DNA from: Hirudo medicinalis
Taxonomy: Eukaryota; Annelida; Clitellata; Hirudinida; Hirudinidae
Reading direction: 5' to 3'
DNA length: 35,846 bases
Assembly: GCA_011800805.1 (NCBI GenBank)
Contig: MPNW01000479.1
Location: 1 to 35,846 of the forward strand
The position numbers were made by a program, and so were the translations under genes. Below the pieces are notes generated by a model that searched no databases, was not told the DNA's origin, and saw only the letters and a list, made by a program, of their open reading frames with translations. Every line of letters starts with the position of its first letter. Within the stretch, counting starts at the first letter, position 1. Shown piece by piece: positions 10,723 through 22,000 of this stretch.

Positions 10723-11506
10723 AAACATTCAAGGTTGGAAGATTTTATTTTCATACAAAAATTTAGAAAGTTTTGTGGAATATTTAAAGAAATCATGAAG
10801 AAGGTTCTCACGCAACATTTAATAAGAAACATTAATTTTAAATCATTTCTTGCTTCGTTTCAAGTAAGAAATTGGAATGAACAATGAATAACTGAATAAT
10901 AATCAATGATAATGAATATTATGAATAACAATGAATGATAATGAATAATGATGATTAATTATGAACAAATATTTTGCAATTGTAATTTTGTTTGTATCGT
11001 GAAACATTATGTATGTACCATACTATGTCTGTGTTATACATCGTGTTTGATGCGTGCCACATTCCTTCGTGATTTAAATTTCGTTTGCTTTTTTATTGTG
11101 TTTTTTTTGTAACGATTTTTTGAGACACTCGTTCAATTTCGTGCAAGTCAGGGTCTGTTCTTCCAATGCATTTGTTCTTTTTACTAAGCATTTCTTAGTT
11201 TTTGATTATCGCCAAAATTTATTCAAAAACCTCTGATGTATTTACTAATGAAATGTAATTTTCGTCATTACCTTATGACCATCATCATCGTGGCCAAGAC
11301 ATGACATTAACAATGGTGACGATTTTGAGGATGATGTGCCTACGTAATGCATACATATTCAATCATCATGTAGGTAATGACGTTAATGTAAGTCATGATG
11401 CTTTATCTGTCGTGGTGTGGTGATTGTAATTATGATGCTGCTTATATTAAATCATTGCCAATTGCATGTTCAGCAACAACAACACCACCAATGGCAATGT
11501 TTATTT

Positions 11507-11577
11507 ATAATCATCATCATCATCGTCATCATCACCACCACCATCGTCGTCGTCGTCGTCGTCATCGTCATCATCAT
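11507..11577. repeat. CAT/CGT/CAC mixed trinucleotide repeat
   Basis: CAT, CAC and CGT triplets alternate over about 70 bp. The His/Arg-rich frames over it are low-complexity artefacts. Confidence 0.9.
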
Positions 11578-12282
11578 CGAAGTTGATGCAATTAGACTCC
11601 TTCCTCTCTTTGTTGCCAAAAACATTCGATACTTTAAAATCGATAGCCTCCTTCTAAAAATAGCTTGGAGCAGATCTATTTATATCCGGCCTTGATATCG
11701 TATTTGAGTCTGTTATCTTGTTTCTAATTATTGGATATTTTCACTTCATTGTGTTTCCAGGATGCAATAAATATTATAATACTATAATGATGTTAGTGAT
11801 AAAAACCGGATTAATTTCAAATAAATTTTGCATATTCCAAGTGCCGTCATGTTTTTGCTTGTTTACGATTGGAGACCTAAATATAGAATCAATGTCCTTG
11901 TTTTAATGACTGAATTAATTTTCGGCTTTTCTTTGTTGCTCTTGCTACTGAAATATCATTTATTACTAATTAATAAAGTACAGATCAAGCAGTGATGTTA
12001 GAATTATTGTTGTTGTAATGATTATATTTGCTTTACTTTTCTCACTTGCCTCAATAAACACGTACTGCTGAGCAGACTCAAACAATTTTCTGTAGCGATT
12101 CCATTACTATTGATTGGTGGTATGTGGTGATCGGTCTCGCTAGTTCAGCTGAAAAAATGCGGTAGCGATGTGGTGCTGCTGGAAAGTTTGATTCGTTTTA
12201 ATCTTCTGAACAGCTTTTGTGTCTTTTGCTGCTTTATCGACGCATTCACTAGTTTTTAAATTCTGACCAGAACCTATAAGCA

Positions 12283-12945
12283 ATAGGTGCTCACCTATGT
12301 CCGTCCAATTCTTGGATATTGCTCCCCAGTCTGAAACCCCACAGCAAGCAGCTCATAACAAAGGTCGAGCGCGTCCAAAAATTGTTCATAAGAGCCATTC
12401 CAGGATTCAGAACGTTGCCTTACAGAAGCAGACTTCAGCAACTCGGGCTCAAGACCTTTGAAAATCGCCTCATCCACGATTTATTCCTTTGCAAAATAGT
12501 TCACAGCTCCGCTCACCGCACCATTACAGAATTCCCCGACTTCATATCGTCTCGAACACGTGGCCATCCCCTCCGTATGAGTCAAGAAAAATGCTCCACC
12601 ACTCATAGGCTACATTTCTTAGTCAAACCCTCCTTTCCACAGATAGTGTCTTCCAACTCAAGAAGTAGGCTAATGCCGATCCGGTCCACACTTGCGTTTC
12701 TTAGCATTGCCCTCATTCACCTCTTAACTGAGGTTATCATGCTCTGCTCGCCATTTTCGGACCATTTGGAGAACTTCTCTTTACAGAAAGTGGTAAGATT
12801 TTGGCTCCGTGAGAGCTCCACGATTCATTCTTTGTGTCCGTGGAATAAACCGATCGTTTCTGCATTTTTGAAATTTGTTTATGAATTTGTAGCTCCTCCC
12901 CTCATTGCGGCTTCTCCCTCACGCATCCTTGTGGTTTGGGGCTGA
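12283..12945 (+). pseudogene. Broken LINE reverse-transcriptase C-terminal region
   Basis: The first frame gives YVRPILGYCSPV, then a stop where the family has 'W' (the block 'YVRPILEYaSPVWNP'), and a second stop about ten codons later. The frame then changes to KVERVQKLFIRAIPGF, followed by TLPYRSRLQQLGLKTFENR and a LFLCKIVHS block. These match the post-polymerase region of non-LTR retrotransposon ORF2 ('EkVQRRFTkrIpGl..lsY.eRLk.LgL.sLe.RR...DLi..yKi'). Downstream, SSRTRGHPLRM matches the 'TRGHp.KL' block. Stops and at least one frameshift show it is dead. The frame stays open to 12945 but homology fades after about 12700. It is a different fragment from the copy at 4391-5236 and may belong to another family. 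Confidence 0.75.
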
Positions 12946-13899
12946 TACCCGCAGCCGGATATTTAAATAATTACAGTAATTACAATTTGTATTGCCGGTA
13001 TTGTTTTAATATTACTATTTTATAATTCAATATATCATCATGTGGGTTACAACCGTAAATGCCGGCTGACGAGAAACATGGTAGGAGCAGATGTACCATC
13101 ATCGGATTGATTAACTTCAATTAAACAAAAACTGTGAAAGTTTTATGAAAAAAAAAATTTGAAAGTTATTTATCGAAAGCAAATTACTGAGACTACAAGT
13201 GGTCACTATATTGACTGGTATTGTGGGTATTGGATCCTGATACTTAACAGGAGGTATTGGGATTGAGAGTTTATTATGAAGCACGTGGAATGATTGGGGG
13301 ACTGAATGGAGCGCTTGTGTGAGATCGAGAGCGAGTGGAGATTGTGGCGATCGTGGCGAGTGGCGAGTGGCGAGTGGCGATTGGCGCGATTAGCGAATGG
13401 TGAATGCAACCGCGATGCTTTAAAGCTAAATGTGGTCATTGGAGTTTCATTCCAAAGACTCCGAAAATTGTAGGTAATAAATTCAAAGTAATTAATTTTT
13501 AAATTTATATTGTTCCGCTACACTATTGATTGAAAATAAAAGAACGGTGTTTGTAGAATTGAAGAAGTCGTGCTCTGAACTGACAAAATGTTACTAATAT
13601 AATATAGTTAATAATATAACAAGAAATGTTAGTCGCATATCCGAAAAATTAGAATTTAGGAACTCAAGGTTTTGTCTTCTTTTTTGTGAGGTTTTCTTTC
13701 AACTAGAACTAAATCTAGATTAGATCCTTAAGAAAATTTGTAATGTTGTTATAATAAATTATTTTCAATTTTTTATGAACACAGAATTGCAAAATTAAAT
13801 GCTTTAAACACGTTACACATCGCCGCTTAATTTTAATCTGTTATTTTTGACCACTGCATCAGGTGCTGTGTTGCCTCTTTGACAGCAACATTCGGAAAA
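12946..13899 (+). promoter_or_regulatory. Upstream flank and 5' UTR of synaptojanin
   Basis: No gene is seen. A heptamer repeat lies at 13353-13380. Just before the synaptojanin ATG at 13900, a TTTGACAG at 13878-13885 could be a splice acceptor, in which case the true promoter lies further up. No TATA box was convincing. Confidence 0.35.
13353..13380. repeat. GTGGCGA heptamer repeat
   Basis: GTGGCGA occurs four times, three of them in direct tandem, with flanking near-copies such as TTGGCG. It lies about 520 bp upstream of the synaptojanin start. Confidence 0.75.
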
Positions 13900-16800
13900 A
13901 TGTCTATGAGCAAATGTTTTAGAGTTTATCACAAACTCGATCCACCGTACAGCATTTTATTGGAATGTAGAAATAAGGAAGACACGCTGATTTTTGAGTC
14001 CGGAGTCATTGCAGCTTTGAGTTTGTATCATTTTCATTTCCTCATTATGTTCTTTTCTCGCTTGCTTAAGATGTGCCAGGAAAATTAAAAATTTATTTAT
14101 GAAAAAGTTATTTGGATGATTTGACTCAATAGCATCCGCCCAAACCGAAGTCATCAGAAAGTCTTACGTGAAATTATTGGATGCTTATGGTTGTTTGGGG
14201 GTATTGAATCTTCCATGTGGTATGATTTATTAATAACATTTTGATTGCGTTTACATTTAATTGAGCAACTAACCCTGTATAGGACGTGATTCTCAGTCAT
14301 CTTTGCTGGCTTTTGTCACTTCATGTGTATCCGTGGGAAAGATTGGGGAGACAGACATTTACAGAATATCTGGAGTATCATTTATCTCTCTTCAGAATTC
14401 TCCACAAGATGAGGAGAAAATGATAGAGGTGAAAAAGTTTCTAATTGCTGGAACTTTCTACTTTTCATGGTCAGGTGCAGGAGAGTCTTCATTGACTCAC
14501 TTTGATTTGAGTGTCTGTGCTCAGAAGCATCTTGATAAAGCTAATGTTGATGACAGGTTTTTCTGGTGAGAGTCAGTTGTTTTATGAGATCTTCTTGTGA
14601 TATGTTTAAAATAATGCAAACTATTAATTATTATTATTAATTACAAGTATTTTGTTGCATCAACAGGAACAAACAACTCCATGTACCTCTCCGACACTTT
14701 GGAATCGACTGCAAGTCTTGGCTGTTGAAAATCATGTGCGGAGGTGTGGAGATTCGGACCGTTTATGCTGCCCAAAAACAGGGAAAGGCTTGCCTCATCT
14801 CGAGGCTTAGTTGTGAAAGAGCAGGAACGAGGTTTAATGTGAGAGGCACGAATGACGAGGGACACGTGGCAAACTTTGTGGAGACAGAACAGGTGGATGC
14901 GACCTACTTGTTTATTATGTTATTAAGTATTTTTTTCTACACCTTTTTATACTACTTAAAAATGCCTGAGGCATGATAATGTAGACAAGAAAATTAGCAG
15001 TATGAATTTATAATTATTTAGCTCATAAGTTTATATTTGTTAATGTAATTTGTCGTTGACTTAACAGTCACATCATTAAGAATGTTATTGTATGCTGAGA
15101 TAATTTAAACGAACGACTGCTAATCACACGAAGGTGATTTACATTGAGGACAGCATCACTTCATTCCTTCAAACAAGAGGATCTGTGCCACTCTTTTGGG
15201 AACAACCAGGATTTCAAGTAACTTCAAACACCTTTTATGTTATCGTAATATCATAATTATTGATTTTATTGGTTGCTAAGTAATAAACCTAATCAGGAAA
15301 GAACGACCGACGCTTGAATGAATAAATATTAAAAAGATCTCGTTAATGCATATAACTTATTGTCAATTTCATTGTTAATTAGTGTTGATTGAATAAGTGT
15401 TTTACTCTCCAAAGATGGGTTCGCACAAAGTGAAAATGTCCCGAGGTTACGAGGCCTCGGCACCTGCCTTCGAGCGCCATCTTTCCCTTCAGAAACAAAT
15501 TTATGGCAAACAGGTGCTCGTCAACCTGCTTGGATCCAAAGAAGGAGAGCACACTCTCAGTCAAGCATTCAAGGTTTAGATTATTGCAATTAATAATTAA
15601 ATAATTAATTATTAAAATAGTAATAAACGAATGAGCGATCGGACCGCGTCCGATGATTAATAAAATGATCGGTCGACGATGCTACTACATTTCAAAATGA
15701 ACTTCAGAGCCACCACGAAGCATTCGAGTCCAAACATGGAGACGTGTCCTTTGTCTCCTTTGACTATCACCAGGAATGCAGAGGTGCTTCCCTTAAAAAC
15801 CTTCAGAAACTGAAAGACGTTCTTGAGAAATTCATACGAGAATTTGGTTTCTTTTTCGCTCGGGATTCAAAAGTGGAAAGGTTTCGTTGAATGTCGCCAA
15901 CATTTGCTTTTTAAACATCATTAGTTGGTTGCAGTGAGATGAATGTTTTGTTAAGTTCAGTTCAAATGCTGTTATTATTGTTGTTATAACTGCAGAACTA
16001 AAATAATTAAGTTTATATTTAATTAATGTCGTCATATTACATTCGCTATCTTTTTGCTCCACGGCGTCGATGTATTATTACTGCACAAATGACTTGCAAA
16101 TATACTTGACATTGAAGATCATTCCTATTCAGTCAATAATCAGCACAAGGGGTTATTACTCAATAAATTCAACAGGATTATTACTTAAGTGTGGTATCAT
16201 CAGGTAATACCACCCCCTTGTTAACTGAATATTTACTGAATAAATCCATCAATAAACTCAGCACAAATTAAGCTGCATAGTTTATTGCATTATTTATACT
16301 GAAATATTCCCATACACTAAAATGAGTGCATCAAAAGGAATGGCATTGCAATGAAATTTCCTTGAAAGTAATTTGCATAATATATTCTGAATATTCTTCA
16401 ACAAGGCATCAAATTGGAAGCATTAGGAGCAATTGCTTGGACTGCTTGGATAGAACCAACTCGGTTCAAACCATGATTGGGTTGGAGGTCGGTAGACTTT
16501 TATTAAATAATTTATTTTTATTAATTATTAATGTCAATGAAATATTCATAAACTCTGTCAGGTAAGTCAGGTATTATTATTATTATTTTCTTAATTCAAC
16601 TTAATTTCCAACTTTTATATGATGTGGTGATTTCCATATTAAGAATTATCATTTTTAACAAGTTTTATAAAGTTTTGCATTCAAATGAATGTTTTAATAA
16701 TCTCTTTTAGGTGCTGATCATGCAACTCGATCAACTTGGGTTGCTGAACAAGGCACAAATGAAGTCGAGATTCGAAGAAGTCTTCAAGAACATGTGGACT

Positions 16801-17165
16801 CTCAACGGTGACCACATCAGCAGGATTTATGCTGGCACTGGGGCACTTGGAGGTGGAAGGTCAAAGGTCACTAATATAAACTAATAAAACCTCTCTTTTA
16901 GCTTTTACATAGTCAGATGTTGGCCTGATAAGTGTTCATTTTGTCTTCATTAATTTTTGATTTTCACAATAAATAATTAACAATAAATAATTGTTTGTTT
17001 TAATTAAGGCTCAGGATGCAGCCAGGTCGGCGAACAGAACGATCCAGAACAACTTCTTGGACTCCATGAAGCAGGAAGCCATGAATATCCTCCTTCATGG
17101 AGCAACTGAAAGTGTTGAACTCCTGGACAAAGTTCAGACTCTCTTCGATACTGTGGACCTCCCAT
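13900..17165 (+). other. Synaptojanin Sac phosphatase domain (exons 1-10)
   Basis: Residues about 1-510. The substrate-loop and core blocks [35 protein letters not shown] and [10 protein letters not shown] are near-identical to the family. The catalytic CX5R motif, in [15 protein letters not shown] of exon 8, places the nucleophile at Cys388 and the arginine at 394. All catalytic residues are present, so PI3P, PI4P and PI(3,5)P2 hydrolysis is expected, as known for Sac domains. Confidence 0.92.
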
Positions 17166-19052
17166 GTGAGTTTTTGAACACATTGATTACCTGCAAATTT
17201 GCTTTATGAGGTGTTTGTAAATATAATGTCTAAAAGGTTATTCAATTTTTTTTACTGAGTGCTAATAATCAGAATGGAAATGTTATAATTTTAAATGTAC
17301 TTATTATAATTATATTACACAATAAATTACTTTTTTCATTTTCATCAGTGCCAGCGGGAGTACTAAGGAAAGCCATAGAGAATTTTGGTGAATATTCAAC
17401 AACATCAAATGTCAAGATCTCAGTTGGAACTTGGAATGTCAACGGAGGAAAACACTTTCGAAGCATCGCATTCAAGCATGAAAACGTCACCGATTGGCTG
17501 CTCGACCTGCCTCAATCGACTGCTCAAACGAGTCCAGGTGCTCACCACGAAGTTCTTTTTAAAATTTGTTTGTCGATGTTTTCTTCAAAGATATTTCATG
17601 GGTTGATGTTGGCTCAAATTGTGAGATTAGATTTGCAATTGTTTGGAAGTTGTTTTTAAAGAGTCTGTTCTATTGTTTTAAAAGTTCCATTCCGATTCAA
17701 TTCTGTCCAGTTATTCAATTCTATTCAATTTGTATTTGATTTCAGAGATGTTGCTGCCTGATGTTGATTATTCCACTCCCAGTGACATATTTGCTGTTGG
17801 ATTTGAAGAAATTGTTGATCTTAATGCTGGGAACATAGTCAGTGCAAGGTAAATGCACATTACTTTTCATTGATATCATTGATTCTGCTGATCAGAACTT
17901 GAAGAACATTTATAATAATTATTATAATGCATTATTGCTGTTGTTATTATTATTATTTTTGTTGGCAAAAACCCCTTGTCGAAAACAAATGCAATATTTA
18001 CATGTCAAAATAAAGAAAAAGAAATGAAAACTCATGCACACACAAAGAATTTTAATGCAAACAAAATCAACATAGATCTGAGCCCAGGAATTAATCTGGA
18101 TTGCAATTAATTAAAAGAATTATTAATAAAGTTTAATTATTCCAGTACACAGAACCAGAAGGAATGGGGCATCTACCTGCAGAAAAATATTTCTAGGGAG
18201 CATAAATACATCATTCTGACCTCGTCTCAACTCGTCGGTGTTTGTCTGTTCGTATTCATCCGCCCCTATTTGGCTCCTCACATCAAGTTTGTTGTTTTAA
18301 TTTATTTACACAATTATATAAAACTCTTTTAAGCAGTTTGTTAAGAAATTTTAATTAAAGTTATTATTTAAAATACTAATTGAAATAATTATTATTATAT
18401 CTTTTCTTTTATCTTCGGTTTGTTCGTCAGCTTGATTATGAACAAGATGCAATTGCATTGGCACTAAGCATGCTTTGATACAGTAAGACATTGAAACTTA
18501 AATGTCTGTTTTTTAGAATATAAATGCTAATATCTTTTATGGATTTCCTTGTGCTTCTGTGATTTATTTTCCTGTGTTTTTGCAGGAATCTCTCAGTTGT
18601 GACTGTAAAAACTGGACTTGGTGGTGCAACAGGCAACAAGGGAGCAGTGGCCATAAGGTTCCAGTTGTTCAACACATCCATCTGCTTTGTCTGTTCTCAC
18701 TTTGCAGCTGGGCAGTCGAACATCAAGGAAAGGAATAACGACTTTCATGACATTGCCAACAAGATCACATTCCCTCTGGTATCATTTAGTCAATGATGCA
18801 AACATTATAAATGTTTCTTATCATTGATTAACATTAATTAAAGAAATACATTTTTAAGGGCAAAAAAGTTTGGCACCACGATCATTTGTTCTGGTGTGGC
18901 GACTTTAACTATAGAATCGACCTCGGCAAGGATGAAGTGAAGGATTTGATCGCCCACAAGAATTGGCCTGCATTGCAGGCTTATGACCAACTCAATGTTC
19001 AGAGACAGGCTGGAAATGTATGTTTCATGCTTGTAATTAAATTGTGTTATCC

Positions 19053-19092
<40 letters not shown>

Positions 19093-22000
19093 TAACTATT
19101 GCATAATTTTTAAACATTTATTTATCTATGCAAAATGTGGATTTTTTCTATTTTTACATTTTAACTTGAAGACTCACTAATTATTTTATTGCAAAATTAT
19201 TGCGTAGAAGTATCAAACACTAGTAATTTGTGTGTATTTAGCCGATATTTTTTTTTTGTGATATCTCTTCAGAAATGTGGCTAATAAAGTGTCATGTGGT
19301 GACCAGAGTTAATGTCGTCTTATATGGTGCTGCAGGAGTACAAAAATAAATGAAGGCCAAGTCGACTAAAAAATAAAAGGTCGTTCGCTCGTGCCAGGTG
19401 TTTCAAGGATTCAACGAGGGTCCGACAAATTTTGCTCCTACGTACAAGTACGACTTGTTCTGCGACGACTACGACACCAGCGAGAAGTGCAGGGTGCCGG
19501 CATGGACCGACAGGGTGCTGTGGGTCTCGAGAACGGCCCCAGGTTTTATCAGTTATTCTCATGTCGACAAGTTCTTCGTTACTACTAAATGGAGACGTTT
19601 CTTTTGCTTCAAATGATAATGGTTGAAGATTCACAACATGATGTTGTGTATTTTGTCAAGGTACTCAAAATGCCAACAACTGCAAACTACTCCTGTACAA
19701 CAAATCGGAACTTAAAACTTCTGACCACAGGTTCTCAAAACATTTTCAGACATTGTTTCTTCTCAGATTGTGATTCATCTTCAACTGAGTGCTTTTTTTC
19801 ACATCTTTTCAGTATTAATTCTTAGGTTTATTTCACTTAAAGTATATTTTAAGGCAAAATTATTTTTATTGCAAATGTAAATCTTTGTAACAATTTGTTT
19901 ATTTCTCATAAATGATAAGTGTTTTATTGTTATTCAGACCAGTGATGGCAATTTTTGATGCCACCATCCTGAAATGTGATCCAGACAGGAGAGCAAACAC
20001 TTTAAAGCAATCAATTTTGTTCCATGGTCCATCGGACTCAACAGTTACAGTGGACATTGTTTCAGAAAGTGAAAACCTCGATGAAGAGGTTTTGGATGAC
20101 TCTGTCATTGATGGCATATTGGAAAAACTTTCAGAGTCTGGTGAAGTCATTCTTGTTAGGTCAGCATTGTTTCTTAGAGAATTCACTTTGACTTAAACAA
20201 AGCATTTATTAGAAGCTAGACTGCATACATTATAAACTACAGTGCATACATTATAAACTATACTGCATACATTATAAACTATACTGCATGTAGCTACACT
20301 ACACTACACTACACTGAGAATGATCTCATAAACCACGAATGCAGGTTCACGAGCAACATGACCTTGGACTTGACCTTCAAAACCGGACGGCAGGCTCTTT
20401 CCTGTCTCGGCCTCGACAACCTGGAAATTGGAAAGAGACGGCTGCACGTGCGACCGAAGAATGCGAACTGGTTGGAATATTTGGACGACGAGTTGAAGGA
20501 GGCGAGCAGTAGAGGAACAGTCGACGCAGAACAACACGAAGATGGAAACCTCATTTCTGATGACTCCAACTTGCTGCTGTCCTTCGAATGTGGAGGTGTA
20601 TGAGTCATCAGACAATAATCAGATGATTATCTTATATTTTAATTAATTTTGTTAACATCCCTTTTAATGGGAGTCACTAATGCTTAAATGTATTATACAT
20701 GCTTGTGTCTGTTTTCACTGAAGGATTATAAAACAAATCCTTTCAGAAGATGATGACGATGATGATGATGATGAAGTGAGCAATCTGACAAAAGAACAGT
20801 CTGTCGATGCATCATTGTTCTCGTCACTGCCGCCTTCGAGCAATTCTTCTCCTTTGAAAAATAAATCCAAGACTCCTGGTGGGCCAAAAATAAATAACTG
20901 ATTAATAATTAATTTAATGGTCATTAATTTTTAATATTTGAATGAGTAATTAGTCTCCCTATGTTGCATTGGTTGCATGTTCAGATGTTTGTGAATGCTG
21001 GCATGTGAACTCACTCAGCAACTGAATTACTTGGGGATGTTCTTAGGCCTAAGTTATTACAACGAGACAATAATACAATTATTGAAGTGTTTGAGTAAGT
21101 AGATCTGAAATCATGAATAACATTGTCACATAATCTCTTAATTTTGTTTTTGCAACTTTGTTGTTATTTTTAACTGCTGCTACTTTGTTGTTTAGTTATG
21201 AGACAACAGATTATTACTGTTTTATTACATGTTGCATTATTATATTATTACCTCTTCAAACCATTATGCATCTAAAACTTGACTCGTAACAAACTCTGTA
21301 ATCATTGTTAGGTTGTCGGACGTACGTGGATGATTTGCTTCTGTTAACCTTTCCTTCTGGTAAATTATCTAAATTAAAGAGTTTTTCTGCTTTTGTTTCT
21401 TGCTTGATATGTTTTCGTCCATAATTGTAACAACATTAACGTCATGGATTCATTGAATTTTATATTTAGTTAAGTTTATTTTAAATTTGAATTCTTTCAA
21501 CCACTGTTATTAATTATTGTTGCTGCATTAAGGATTTTTGCAAGTCTCCATTGAGCAGACTTACTTGTTAATTTCATAGAACCTGCTCTGGAGTCACCCT
21601 CAGTTCCTCCTCAGATGCTCCAGAGGATGGCCATCACTCCCACTCATTCCCTTCAATCAAATCAGGTGGATTTTCTAAAAGGTGCTTCGAGTTCTTCGCT
21701 CGTCGATGATTTCCCTTTCCTCGAGGCAAACTGTTCGGCGAAACGGCAAACTGGCTCCGAATCCGTCAACGAATCGAGCACGGATCAAGTAACGCTTAAA
21801 TTGGAATTAAGCAATACTTCGTGTGGCATGTTTTATTGGATTTTAATTTCCAGAAAAAAATGAAACCTCCCCGACCTCCGACCCTACCCATGCGACCTCC
21901 GCCTCCGAAGTTTTTGAATGCAACTTCTCAGAAGGCGACGCCCGTTGCGGGTAAGAACGATTTCAATGTGCTTTTAAACCGGACCGGCTCCAGGATGTCG

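Larger units (their letters stand above)
9331..12282. other. Intergenic region: GC-richer patch, microsatellites, no supported gene
   Basis: About 9850-10080 is richer in G+C and CpG than its surroundings and is open on both strands for 70-125 codons, but none of the translations looks like a protein family or has a splice structure. The rest is AT-rich with an ATT array at 10670-10720 and CAT/CGT repeats at 11507-11577. It separates the minus-strand secreted-protein gene from the LINE remnant and the plus-strand synaptojanin, so regulatory DNA for either could lie here. Confidence 0.4.

Noticed and set aside
13206..13439. 77-codon minus-strand frame rich in His, Ser and Arg
   Set aside because: It is driven by the GTGGCGA heptamer repeat and neighbouring low-complexity sequence; no splice or family support.
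20304..20615. Minus-strand frames of about 100 codons
   Set aside because: They are shadows of synaptojanin exon 19, whose plus-strand frame aligns with the RRM-like region of the family.
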